A stretch of DNA of 64,000 bases from Melampsora larici-populina 98AG31 (Eukaryota > Basidiomycota > Pucciniomycetes > Pucciniales > Melampsoraceae). A program made the translations under genes and the position numbers. The DNA lies in contig NW_006768779.1 of the NCBI RefSeq assembly GCF_000204055.1, positions 827,578 to 891,577 of the forward strand, written 5' to 3'. This document shows, one piece after another, positions 34,209 to 46,484 of the stretch. The notes under the pieces were generated by a model. That model saw nothing but the letters and a program-made list of their open reading frames with translations, made no database searches and was not told where the DNA came from. Each line of letters opens with the position of its first letter. The first letter of the stretch is position 1.

Positions 34209-37200
34209 GATGAAAAGCGTTCGTTTCGCAATCAAGTTCGGGCTAGGAAAACGGTTGAGTACAGATAATATTAAAGATGCAGATCGGATGGCGTATTAGA
34301 TTTGGAGCCTCGCTCGGTCAAAGATTCACCACAGAGCTTGAGATTCGCTTTGCGTGACGCAACCTCAAGCCGCGAATACCGACGCTCCTGTAGGAACGAT
34401 CCGATGCAGAAGAATTTGTTTTTGGACGTTCGTTGTGTGGATGTGACTGAGGTTCATGAGAGCGGACGGGACAGAGGTTTTTTTTCGCCGATGAGTCAGA
34501 GGAGAGTCAAGGTCAGACAGCGACTTGTATACCACATGAGAGCGGCGAGAAGCTTCGGTCAAATGAAAACGTCAGACGTTAGATGGAACCCTCCACTCAC
34601 GTCAGGATTTTGACTTGAGTTAGAAAGTTGTATTTAGTTTTATTTTGAAATGATTATTGCAACAAATTTCCAAAGGATGATGTCTGTGATTATTCGGCTG
34701 GCTGCCCAGGGTTGAGTTGATAGACCAAGCCTCGGCACTTCGATGTCGATTTTTTGCCTGGTACCTCTCAGATAAAATCAAGGCCCAAAGGATTCTAAGA
34801 GAAGACAAAGGTTTGGTGCAGACCGTGTAAAAAAAGAAAAGGTCAGTCATGCAGATCCGACAAAACATTGTGAGGCATGATGGTACCAGGATGAAACGCT
34901 CGTTACAAGTGCTCGCTTTGACACCGCCACCATAAGACAAATAGCCAATGGTGGGGAAGCAGTTGTAGAAGAGAAGAAAAATGCACAGAGTGCCCAAAGC
35001 TTCACTGTTTCACTCACATATCTGACAGAGAAGGGATGAAGCGGAGAAAAGAAGGCGAGTTAAAATTTCGCTATGATAGGAGAGATCAGGAGAGATCTAC
35101 CGAGCACAAGCTCTACAAATTGGTTGAAGGTGGGGCAATAATATATACACTGACGATCGTCAGCAGGGGCGACCAATGATAAAAAATGAAGACCAAAATG
35201 AAAAAAATTATTCATCATGATAGTGATGATGGTAATGGCGACGAGGTAGTGATGCGAAATTCAAACAAACGCAAGCTATGCCGGGGAAAAGATGAACCCG
35301 ACAGTCTACAAACGATTTCATGGATTCCTTGACTATGACTCACGTTTTGAGAAGATAACCTGCTTCACACCCGATCACCGTAGCTGAGGCCTTCCTTCAC
35401 TATAGGTGAATAAAAATCTCTAGCAGGCGATACCTATTCACTGTGGTTGATCGTGAAGGTCAAATCTGGATAAGGAGTTGACTGAGGGACCAGAGTCGGA
35501 CGGGGACAGCTAACAGGGTACCTGATAAAAAAACTGTCTGGGAAAACGAGTGTGAGTTTCATGTCTGCTACTCTAGAAGGGAAGAAACACTGACTTGAAG
35601 CTTGATGGGCAGTTGAAGCGGAAAACACTTAAACAAGGACTCGTAGCTGATATGTGGTACCGTGCGGTTGATGGATACAACTAGCAAATGGACTGAGTCG
35701 ATGACAACAAACAAGTACTGGCCGCTGTAATGCAGATGAACAATCTAAAACAAAAAGATAGATAGAATGCGAGGAGAATTTGCTTTTAAGTTGATGAGAG
35801 TTTTAAAGTACTGAAGGTCAATTATTTTCATAAGGATGATTATTCCAGTTTATCCACTGATATGCAGCACACTTGAGAAACTTTTCAAGGGGTGACTTTA
35901 TAAGTAAGAAAGCAAATCATCAGCACTGTTTCGTTAGCCAACTACTGTCTGTCTCCAAAAACACCAAATAACGCGTCAATGGTAAATAAAGTACTGACTG
36001 CTTGGACTGTGATCATTCAATTTTCCAGATCTTGGGGGATCTTTATTAAGTCAGATCGTTTCGAGTTGACTGACACAGTTGGATTCTCCACCAAGTGAGA
36101 ATCAAGAAATATGACGATGAAATGAAACTAATGAAACATGGATGTTGCGAGGAATGGAGTTTTTATGAGCTCACGCAAATCTGAAAATCTGCACGGAACC
36201 AAGTAAAATATAATCTGACATTAAAGATGTCTCTTCCTGCGTGGATGATTTCTATCCCTGTAGCTTGACAGCGCGGACAATTGTTTTACACATCTTTATT
36301 CTTAGATCCAAAATCTGACTTTTCAAGGAAATGCTTCCGTCGGATGATTGCAGATCGCAGAGATTAAGCATCTTCCTTAAGATCGCCACAGATTACGCAA
36401 TCATTCGGGTTTTCTCAAGACTAGTCAAGGTCGACAAAGACGCCAGGTACATACATAGCCACAGATAGCCACCCTATGTGAGATCTATTTTTTTCATCCG
36501 CCTGGCTATGATGCTCTTACTGGAAGGATATGTATGAGGTGATTGTATGTAGCTAAGAAAGATTGATTTTTAATTATCCGAAGGGAAAGTCTTCTAGTTA
36601 AGCACGAGTCTATTTTTTTGGCAAATCCCCCTCCGGGCGCCGTACAGCACCGTGCTCATGGTTCAAGTTGGCCATTTCCTGTCTCCATGCAGGCTAGTCC
36701 GCTGGTCCGATTTTGGAAAAGTTACCGTTTGTCGTACAACTTTTGTCCACCGGTGTTCTAGGATATTTTGCACACCGATTTGATCACAGAAGCAGAAAGG
36801 ACAACTTTGGATATGCCACGGAAACAAAGCTTTATTTCTTCCGTGCAGTTTCCCCGTTGTGCAATGATCTGGTAAAGAGAGATTTATATATTTAGAAACC
36901 ATTTATTATCGAAAGATGTTTTATTTAGTCGCCTGATCTTGCAAAATTGACGGTCAAGTCAGCAAGATCTTGTCAACTTGGGGACCCTGAATCGCATCCA
37001 AAGGTTCAGCCCGGAGTCTCGAGAGCATCAAGGAATCATTTCAATGGCAATAAAACACCAGCATCACAGCAGCCTCACATTATCATAAGCACAGGTGAAG
37101 CTGACCGGAGAAAACATGCATACCAACAAATCCAATTGTGGATAGAGACAAAGTATACAGACCAGATGTAACACAGTTTTGCGAATTTTTGAAACGACTC

Positions 37201-37956
37201 TTCAGGATGGCTTAGGATCAGTGCGGTTATCAGATGAGTCTTTGAAGCTCTTTGAACTGAGCAAAATCTCAGAGCACCTCAAAGATTTTGTTCTCAATTC
37301 AATCGATATATACATAATTACTAAAAAAGATTCTTCTAATGGTTTTGTTAAGCATTTCTCTTCACTCCTCAATTCAGATCTTTCCCTACCTTGGTTAAGC
37401 TGGGGGGCAATCTTCATGCTTACTTTTTCCTTTCAAAGACCTTTTTTTGATGCTCTGAGCACTTTGCTTCATGGATGCTGGAGTGGTATGACTTTCTCAA
37501 GTATTGCAGATTTTCGTCATGAGGATTGAACTAAATGAGACAACCAACACCATGGTTTGTGATTTGTGAAGCTGCTGCTTTGTCTCATCATCTACACACC
37601 TGCCATGCAATGTTTATGACACCAGCTACACTCAAAAGATGAAAACATTGATTTCTTCAAACAGATCCTCTCAATGAGGAGTCGAACAAGGTGAGTTCGC
37701 ATTTCTGCATCCTGTCAAGTCATCAGAAGATTTGTGGATGTAATCCTTGATATGAAAATGAAGGTCAGGGTGACTAAGCCAATTTTGGGTTGAATCTTGA
37801 CACCCTTCAGTGTATAAACTCACATCCTCACTTTTCAAAGTGCTTGGACATTGTACCATTTCCTCGTGGTTGGAGAGCAGTAGAAGGAGGGGGGCTTCAT
37901 CATTCAAACTCGAAGGAACTTGGTGAAACTGGATAGGGGTCTATAGTTAGGGGGTA
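34209..37956. other. Intergenic stretch, no gene established
   Basis: Short overlapping frames on both strands. One frame, 37179-37529 (plus, 116 codons), looks mildly protein-like but has no start context, splice partner or motif. A possible small membrane protein at about 34700-35040 (minus) could not be assembled. Confidence 0.45.
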
Positions 37957-38201
37957 CAGTCAAACCTGTGCAATTGCATAATTTGGGTGGAAGACTTTTC
38001 CTATGCATTTTCACGGGTTATGCAATTCCATTGTCTAGTTTGGCGGTAAAAAGTACAGTCATTTAAGAAAAGCTTGCCCTAAATCGCCCGCAAAACTCGA
38101 GCGAATTGGCGGGGAATTTGGGGCAAGCTTTTCTTAAATGACTGTATCAAGATCTAGGAATTTTTCTATGCATTGTCACAGGTTATGCATCTGCGCAGGT
38201 A
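37957..38201. mobile_element. Degenerate TA-inserting element interrupted by another
   Basis: Begins TA then CAGTCAAACCTGTGCAATTG (37957-37976), a Tc1/mariner-like terminus. The opposite end near 38181-38201 (TTATGCATCTGCGCAGGT) is a mutated inverted copy. The element at 38056-38144 sits inside it. Confidence 0.6.
38056..38144. mobile_element. 89-bp mariner-type MITE with perfect inverted repeats and TA duplication
   Basis: Arms of 24 bp, CAGTCATTTAAGAAAAGCTT and its complement, are perfect. TA flanks both ends (38054-38055 and 38145-38146). The centre is 41 bp. Nested in an older element. Confidence 0.93.
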
Positions 38202-38479
38202 TGCATTTGCAGCAAACGTGCCACAGGTGACAACATTTCTAGCAAATGTAATATGTGAAAAAGCGCGTGATGAGATTCAGAAATCAAATGATGCTCACGT
38301 GTCCGCAGTCAATCGGAGAATAGGTTATACAAGTTACATACAAGCATTTCACACTGATTCCGAATTTACTGGCAACTCTTCCTCCTCTGCTCGTTTCAAT
38401 AACTCCAGTGTCCAACCCACTTCTCCCAAATTGACCCATCGAGTTTCCCTTTCCCAATCTCACTCATCCGGCACTTTCA

Positions 38480-39677
38480 ATGAACACGATCGATATCACT
38501 GTAAGCATCATCACCTCTTCCTTCTTCCGACTCTCCTTTCATTTCTTTGCACGCTCCCTAACACTCTGGATAAGACGGGGCTTCCATTTGGGGTCCACTC
38601 ATCTCACGTCTCTCATCCTCATTTTCCGGGAGCTATATCGATCTACACACCCCTTTCCATTTGCATCATATTTGTCACGATCACTTCGTTTTCCAAACGT
38701 TCTGATCACGATGAGTGGGGGGAAACATTCTTTGAACCTTTTCTACTTCAAAACTCCATTTACCTCACAAGTGAAACGCACTGTACTTATTTGAACTGAC
38801 GCTCGTCTTTGTTTAGTATTTTTGCTAGCATCTCCCTTCAGCTACCCAATCTCCTTACTCTTACCATGGAAACTGCAATTTACTTCGTGATTGGGTAAGC
38901 TAACGAGTTCAAATTCTTTCTATTCCCCATACTACAAGCATATGAAACCCTTTTTCAAGTGTTTCTTCTCCCCATACTGTCTCATTTAAAACAGACTGTC
39001 TTGTATTTTATTCTTTTTCGTTATAGTACTCGCTATCGTTTTCCTCTGGACAAGGTCTAGACCTCGTCATAACTCGCGATCTCCACCCTCAACTGTTGCC
39101 TCTTCTAACCGATCTCGTATGGCCGCTCGATGGGCGCACATGCAACAAGGAAGTCTGAAGCCCAACGATATGGGTCAACAATCACCTGCTCCCAAGTACG
39201 AAGACGTCGAGGAAGTGCTTGGTTCCAACCCAAACCACGACGAAAATGTCCCTTTCCCGGACGAGTTCGGCATAGGTGGTGGAATTTCATCCTCGCGCAA
39301 TCGTTGTGGCTCACTCACTGCTTCTAGTGCAGCTGGGAGTGCCCTGGTGGGCGCCGGCCCCAACGGAACCCGCACTTTTCTCAAAGGTATTTACACCTTC
39401 ATACTTATCACAGTTATTTTCCGCTCAGCATCCAACTTACATCTATTATTTGCTTTCAGGCTGGTTCGGTTTGGATGAGCCGAATTATTCGGGTTTCAAT
39501 GTCGCACCTGAAGTGCGTGAAAAAGGTCGAGGTGATACATTGCCTATGCGTACGCCCGGCGGGTTGCCTTCATCTGCGGCCAGCGACTCTGTTGTCCCAC
39601 ATCATCGAGTTCCAACTCAAGAGGAATCTGATGACGTCGATTGGGAGACTGCATCGGCTCACGAAGAGACTGTTTGA
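38480..39677 (+). CDS. Single-pass membrane protein of unknown function (about 227 residues)
   Basis: Exons 38480-38500, 38842-38894, 38995-39386, 39460-39677; GT-AG introns, consistent phases. The 341-bp first intron is unusual here, so translation may instead start at 38866 (ACCATGG context), which is in frame and shortens the protein by 15 residues. A hydrophobic segment (ILFFFVIVLAIVFLW) lies near the N-terminus, followed by a positively charged stop (TRSRPRHNSR), which suggests a signal anchor with a cytosolic C-terminus. The rest is polar, with PKYEDVEEVL, a Ser/Gly-rich linker and an acidic end (EESDDVDWETAS). No known domain. The order and clean splice sites support a real gene. Confidence 0.72.
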
Positions 39678-42588
39678 AAGGTTCCGATTAGATTCTTTTT
39701 GCTTGTGTTGTTGTACAGCCTTACACTTGTCACATTATCTCTAGTCTTCATTATTATTCCCTGCGCAATTTGTTCTTCATTCAGTTTGATCGTCATATAT
39801 ATAGCTTGCTGCTTGCTCACTCGTATGGTGCTGTGATTTGATGAGTCCCATTTGGACTTCCCTAATGTCATTCTTCTCGGTCTCCACTGTACCTAATCAA
39901 CCTGGCCAGACGACCCACGCGGTTCAATTTGCCACCTGTAAACCTGTACCTATGTAGGCTCATCTTGTGTGAAGCGTGTTGAATGTGGGGTGTATCACCC
40001 GGCTGTGGCCCTGAAGTCTGACTGCTCAAAGAGCTGCAATCCCGCTCCAGGTGACGACGGAGTCGGCCTCTGACCCGGCCCTGACTGTGACAGGGTGGAC
40101 TTGAGGCTCTACCCGGCCACTGCCCGACCCGAGCAGATTGAAAGGCATTTCAAGGTCAAACAGGGCACACCTCACCCAGAATTGTAGACATGAGCTACCA
40201 GGGACCAAAGGGGCAGTTCTGAATTTTATCATGTGTTTGGGTGTATGAAATTGTATATAGAACCTGTATGGGCCTGCTCAGAGCTGGAAAAGAGCTAAGG
40301 AGCCTACTCAGAAGGCAATTTCTTTGAATATGCATGCACCAAAAAAATGACAGGCAACCAGGCCACAGTGTGTTTATGACCCTTATTAAGTAGGTTATGG
40401 TGTGTTGAGGCATGTACTGTCTGCTTTCAAAAAGGCAGTGGGCAAAGTTGGCTGGGTGGGGTTGGGGCCCAATCACAGCCCTACCACAGACCATAGTTTA
40501 GTTGTAAATTTTAGCAGAAGTGATGGATGAGCAGGGTAAAAGCAGTTCAGTAAGCTTGACTGAGCCCCTATTGTGTGTTTGCCAGTCCCTTGCAGAGGGG
40601 CTTCAAACAGCTTCAAATTGACTTGTTTTTTTGGCTGGAGAGGTCCAGAAATTGCTTGGACCCTGTTTGGTAGACACTTATTGTTGTACACTGGAGTACA
40701 AGTGTACCACATGAATTGACCAAAAACCACAGTAAAAGTTCAGACTCATGATTAATCGGAGTACAAAAATAAACAATGGTAATTGTCAATGATTGTTTGG
40801 TAACTCAAAACCAAAGCCAAATTATAGTGCTTTTGGTAACTGAAGGTTTTTTGTTTTTACCCCCATGATCAAAAGTCTCATTATCCATCCTTCACATCCT
40901 TCACATCCTTCATCAATCAGGTTCATCAAGATCTCTTGTTTACTCACTCAACTTATCCATCTGAACTTTCTTCAAAATAGGTCATTAGATCATTGAAAAA
41001 ATTATGTAATTGAATTTTAATTTCACGTTATCAGCTTTGAATGGAGCTCAACTGAAGATCTCATCCATTGTGTTTCTATCATTGTCATCGTCATCATACA
41101 AATTGCAATTTCCATTGTGGTGTCATGTTGACTTGCAATTCATGTAACAAATACAAGTGCTGATACAGATAAAGTGGTGAGATAGAATGATGGTATTGAT
41201 CATGTGATGATATCAATAATTATCAATAATTGTCAGATGATGTGGATGACAAAGATGAGATGAGTTGAGGAAAAGATGAGAAGACTGTATGAAAAGACAT
41301 GATGAAGTTGATCAGAGATGAAATGAGGTCACAAATGTGACAAGGTTGATCAAAGAGGTGATGAAGTCAAAGAATTGATACAGTAATAGAAGTTACAATG
41401 TGTAGAAGTGTTGATATATATGGGAGTCAAAGTAAAAAAAGTATAGATCAAGGTGATGTAGATGGTGGTGGGGCAAAGAGGTCAATATTTGACAAATCCC
41501 CTTCCCACATACAGAATTGATTGGAGGTAATTGGAAATAATTGCCAAAAAGGAGCTTGTAAAAATACCACATTATTGAGAGATTATTGTCCAAGTAATGT
41601 GGCACAATAATCTCTCAGCTTTGGCTACCAAACCACCAAATTTGTTTTGCAATTATTCTACTGTGATTGTGTGAATACCACAGTAACATAATTGCTACCA
41701 CATGGGGTCTTGAGTACTTTTTTCACCTTCTCTGCTTTCACCATAGACAGTCTCAAGTTTTCAAAGGATGGGAGCCTAAACCAAGCGCAAATTTCCCCAC
41801 AGATGGAAAGTGTGCTAACCAATACAGACAGCACTCAAAAGGCAGGCACTGTCCAATTTGCGAAAGTGGACATCTTTGGACAGGCTTCACCTGTATATTG
41901 ATGCCTGTTGATGCTATCACATATTGGCCAAGAGAGACAAGAAGTTGAGTTGATAATGCCAACAATTATTAGACTTAAAACTTATCCTCCTATCATGTTG
42001 TTAAAAACCTTCATTTTGAATCTTAAAGTTCATGATTTTGCATTATCCAATGTGGTAGTTCAGTCCAAAATTTTTCTCCAGCTCATCACCAGACTGCCAG
42101 GTGAAGGAACAGAGTGATATTGATACTTTCAAGTACTTGAAGAATCTTTCCACCTGACTCAACAAGGTTCTTTCCATTCATTCAGTAGATGGAGTTGCAT
42201 ATTAAAAGGAATGATTAGGCCTTTGGCTTTTCCAAGGAAAGAAAGCTTTAAAAAGTTGACTCAAGTGGGAAAGGAATTGGGCCAGTGTTTTCAAACTCAC
42301 TTGGAACACTCAATCCTTGCTCAATGTCATTGGTAAATGAGCAAACCTTATCACACATTCATATGCAGCAAAAACACAGAAAAAACAAGACAATTTTTCT
42401 AGCTACAACATCACTTGCTAGCCTTCAGGAATATAGTCTTGAGGAATAGGCAGCCACATGTGACCCTTCACATAACGTTGTATTGCTACTATTCACTGCA
42501 AACATTATTCAACTTCCCCAAGTGGGCAGTAAAAAGTGACTGGGTGTATGATTTGTCATAAAATGATCTATCACTTCTCACCTAGGCC
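39678..42588. other. Gene-poor stretch
   Basis: 3' flank of the membrane-protein gene, then AT-rich DNA with repeated GATGA/TCATC words at about 40870-41400. No coding signal found. Confidence 0.5.
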
Positions 42589-42596
42589 ATAACACC

Positions 42597-42881
42597 TCAC
42601 GCTCACACCCGGCGGCTTTTTTGGGGCCCAGGGCGTGGCCAGGGCCATGGCCTAGCATGGTGTGGCCCAATGTGGCCTTCCATTCAAAGAACCTCAGATC
42701 TGCATTTTTGGTCGCCATTCCCTGCTTAAGACCATCTTTAGGGGGACTTTGACTGAATTCCACGCCTGTTGAAGGCCATGAAGGGGTCAGTGTGTGGGCC
42801 ATGGTGTGTCCTAAGCCCTGGCCCTTGCCATGTGCCCCTCCAGGGCGCCTCGTGGCTTCGTGGCACCGGGTGTGAGCGTGA
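42597..42881. mobile_element. hAT-type MITE (285 bp) with perfect 8-bp duplication
   Basis: Perfect 16-bp inverted ends TCACGCTCACACCCGG (42597-42612) and its complement (42866-42881), flanked by ATAACACC on both sides (42589-42596 and 42882-42889). An 8-bp duplication fits hAT-type insertion. Interior GC-rich, no gene. Confidence 0.93.
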
Positions 42882-42995
42882 ATAACACCCACACTACATA
42901 TGTGTAGCGGGCTCAGTGAATATGTGGTTATCATGTACAAACAGTTCTGCTCAGTTATCTTCTCATCAGGATAAGTTATTCATATGTAATACATG

Positions 42996-43591
42996 GGATT
43001 GCTCTATCCCGACCCCCCCAAACCCTAGGTCGTGTTAGGTGGCCTTAAGCACCTTAACATACAGTCCAGGTGAGGCAACCGACAATTCATTCAACACATC
43101 TCATCCTCAAGATGATGGTTCTGATGAGTGTAGGATGGTCCTCTAGCAAAATCAGAAAAAGTTATCTTTTTGATAACTTTTAGGTCATCAACTCCAATAC
43201 CCACACATTGTAATCATTTGATTCTTGTTGCCGCGGTTTTGTGTGGAGGACTTGACTTTGACTTGACTTTAACATGTTGATCTCAGTTGCTTCATGGTTC
43301 TCAAGGCAAGCAAAGGTTGTCCACGAGTTCGCAACGGTCCGGACTCATGGATCGTGTTGGAGGAACTTGGAGGGTTTTCAAATCTGAGATGGTGACTGTC
43401 AAGCAGGTTCAATGATGATGCTGGCGGAAGGGTTCATGTTGATATTGGTGCGGTTTGAGTCGGATCAGGAGTGAGGGAGGATTGTGCAGCTGTCAGATGC
43501 TCACAAAATCTCATGCCTGGACTGTATGTTAAGGTGCTTAAGGCCACCTAACACAACCTAGGGTTTGGGGGGGGTCGGGATAGAGCGATCC
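42996..43591. mobile_element. Long-armed MITE (596 bp) with perfect 8-bp duplication
   Basis: Arms of about 70 bp start GGATTGCTCTATCCCGACC (42996) and, read inward from 43591, GGATCGCTCTATCCCGACC; they end near ACATACAGTCCAG. AATACATG flanks both sides (42988-42995 and 43592-43599). No transposase. It lies 58 bp from the next element. Confidence 0.93.
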
Positions 43592-43649
43592 AATACATGC
43601 TGTAACTTTTTTGAGATCAAAAAAAAGCATTCAAAAGATTGAATACATA

Positions 43650-44617
43650 CCACCCACTTTGGTAACCATTGTGTGACATGTGCGACCCACTGCGCACCAC
43701 CAAAAAGACGCACTGCATTTTGGTCGCATATGTGACCCCAAAAAGTAATTTGGTAAACCAGAATGTGACGGAAGACGCACACGCATTTTTGCACATATGT
43801 GCAAAAATCGTGCACATTCTTGAAAATGACTAAAAGTCGAATCTTTTGAAGTTAATGCAACTGCAACTTTCCATTACTCTCTCTTTCCACCCATCACTCT
43901 CCCTCTTTTCCATACTTCACCAAATTTCATCCTTCATTACCACTAACAAAATCAACTTCTCACCCCCCAACTTCCATTAGGTTCAACTATTGGATCCTCT
44001 ACACAACCTCAATCTTGACATCACCTTCTTGATCTCAATATGGCCTTTCCTTTGATCGATCATAACAATCAATATTTGCATCCAATCTTGATATTGACCG
44101 TCTTTGATTAATCTCAAGTTCCTTGTTTTCCTCTGGATCACAAACAATTTCTTTTATCTTGAGTAGCATTCAAACATTTCAGTGTTGATTACCTCACTTG
44201 TTAAATATTGCTTATTTGATTTAAATTTGTCATTATTGAAGATGTTTTATTTCTGATGCAATTGATGATCATTGATACACAAAAGGTTCAATGTTATTGA
44301 AAAACAAATCACATTGAAAAATCACCCGAGTCTCTTTAGTTTGAATGTTCAAGTCAAGTGAATGATGTTGTGGCGTTGAGGGGAGGGAAATTTGACTGGT
44401 TTGACCATCATTGAAGTCGATGACCTCCTTTAACAGATGGCACAAAGTGTTATTGTGATCAATCGCGCTGAATAGTGATCACATACCTTTTACCAAACGT
44501 TCCCGAAAAACGAAGTGTTATGCGATTTTACATATACACACATGGTGAGAAAATTTCTCACCGTGATGTAAAAGTTGCATCAAATTATTAATGCGACTTT
44601 TTTTACCGAAGTGGGTG
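43650..44617 (-). mobile_element. TA-flanked inverted-repeat DNA element, copy 2 (968 bp)
   Basis: Inverted relative to the copy at 4199-5179. Ends CCACCCACTTTGG and CCGAAGTGGGTG, flanked by TA (43648-43649 and 44618-44619). It carries the same internal signposts: GCACATATGTGC (about 43792-43803), the CTCTCTTTCC and CACCAAATTTCATCC blocks, and the subterminal hairpins at about 44545-44602. Diverged from copy 1 by scattered substitutions and small gaps. Confidence 0.87.
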
Positions 44618-44619
44618 TA

Positions 44620-45342
44620 CACTGACTCAATGTTTTGGTGTAATCTAATCAACTCAACTGCATGTAACACCCTTTCTGTTACAAAGAAACAGCTTCAACA
44701 ATATTGCCAGAGCCGCTACAGAATTATACGTAGTGAATGTTTGGCACAATTTTTTCAAAGTCAAAAAAGTTGCATGTGGTATAACATGTGATTTATCTAT
44801 TCTGATGGGCGAAAAACTGAGAAGACCTGTATGTACATGATAGACAACTATTGACTTAGCTTGCTGCACATATGTAGTGTGGGTGAAATGGCTCAGGTGT
44901 GCAGTATTAGATTCTTTTATGACAAACTGTACTATTAATCATTTTCCTCTTCCAATTTGGGGAAGTTGAATGATGTTTACCGTGTATTCCTTTAAGCATT
45001 GTTCTCATCCAAAAACACCTTCAATGGATGGATCTCTAGATTTCTGAAGCTTGGAAAACATTGAATATTGTTCAGTCTTTGTTGACTTGATGAAGATCTT
45101 TTTATTTTTTGTGCCTGACTGTGTCCAATTGCATTGGCAATACTATAGATAGCCACAGATTCAGAAGCCTCATCTGATTTTGGCTTCTGAAACAAATGTG
45201 CATACTGCAGGGGTTCAAAGTAGCCCTGTAGCTACACCATATTTTGTGGAAACCTTGCCAAGGCTCTGATGCTCTCCAAATTTTGGGTATGCCTCCTTAA
45301 TCTCTTTGTACAAGCAACCACAGAAAACATATGACACCAGTA
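44620..45342. other. Intergenic stretch, nothing recognised
   Basis: Only short frames without motifs. Confidence 0.45.
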
Positions 45343-45428
45343 GTCTGCTGGCCCCAAGCACATACCTGTGGTGACTATGTACACACCTTTATAATAGTCA
45401 CCACAGGTATGTCCTTGGGCCAGTGGAC
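45343..45428. mobile_element. 86-bp inverted-repeat MITE with TA duplication
   Basis: Arms of about 35 bp (GTCTGCTGGCCCCAAGCACA and its near complement) with a few mismatches; TA on both sides (45341-45342 and 45429-45430). Confidence 0.8.
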
Positions 45429-45573
45429 TAAACTGGTTTTGTGTCTTTTGCCTGAATGCTTGTATATTTTGTTACCTCATACATTGATTTGCATTGGAGG
45501 GCTGGGGCATGAAAATGTGATGAAAGTTTTGCAATTTTTGTGCGCTTATTAAATAAATGTAAATTCATAAATC

Positions 45574-45650
45574 CCCGCCCTTCAAGCAAAATCTCAGCAT
45601 TTATGCCTTAATATAAGAACATAAAGCTGAGGTTTTGCTTGAAGGCAGGG
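45574..45650. repeat. 77-bp foldback repeat
   Basis: CCCGCCCTTCAAGCAAAATC folds on GGTTTTGCTTGAAGGCAGGG with an AT-rich loop. No clear duplication; probably another tiny foldback element. Confidence 0.7.
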
Positions 45651-45917
45651 CCTTACAAGTTTACACTTATTCATACGACACACCTCAGTTTCAGCCGCCA
45701 GAAATCTTTCGAAATCATGACTTGCTTGCGAGGTGCGCGTGGATCAAAGCTTTCTTTGCTCCAAGCGCTCTATTTATATTCCGACTCCCCCTCACGTTTA
45801 TCAACTTTGGTGTGCAACATCAACTTGTGAAGAATCCAACTATATCTTCCAAATGCGCTCTTCATCTATATACCAAATCCGTTATTACCTCAAGCGGGTG
45901 CCAACTTCAATCCATTT

Positions 45918-46484
45918 NNNNNNNNNNNNNNNNNNNNNNNNNNNNNNNNNNNNNNNNNNNNNNNNNNNNNNNNNNNNNNNNNNNNNNNNNNNNNNNNNNN
46001 NNNNNNNNNNNNNNNNNNNNNNNNNNNNNNNNNNNNNNNNNNNNNNNNNNNNNNNNNNNNNNNNNNNNNNNNNNNNNNNNNNNNNNNNNNNNNNNNNNNN
46101 NNNNNNNNNNNNNNNNNNNNNNNNNNNNNNNNNNNNNNNNNNNNNNNNNNNNNNNNNNNNNNNNNNNNNNNNNNNNNNNNNNNNNNNNNNNNNNNNNNNN
46201 NNNNNNNNNNNNNNNNNNNNNNNNNNNNNNNNNNNNNNNNNNNNNNNNNNNNNNNNNNNNNNNNNNNNNNNNNNNNNNNNNNNNNNNNNNNNNNNNNNNN
46301 NNNNNNNNNNNNNNNNNNNNNNNNNNNNNNNNNNNNNNNNNNNNNNNNNNNNNNNNNNNNNNNNNNNNNNNNNNNNNNNNNNNNNNNNNNNNNNNNNNNN
46401 NNNNNNNNNNNNNNNNNNNNNNNNNNNNNNNNNNNNNNNNNNNNNNNNNNNNNNNNNNNNNNNNNNNNNNNNNNNNNNNNNNNN
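45918..46484. other. Assembly gap (567 N)
   Basis: A sized run of N, in a repeat-rich stretch. Frames reported as open across it have no meaning. Confidence 1.

Noticed and set aside
34620..35040. Possible Pmp3-like small membrane protein on the minus strand (SPPLAICLMV, GLVYQLNPGQ)
   Set aside because: The two fragments are in different frames and I could not find a start or a splice path joining them with the expected middle helix.
36663..37529. Frames around 37 kb, including a 116-codon plus-strand frame
   Set aside because: No motif, no convincing start or intron structure; probably chance or decayed sequence.
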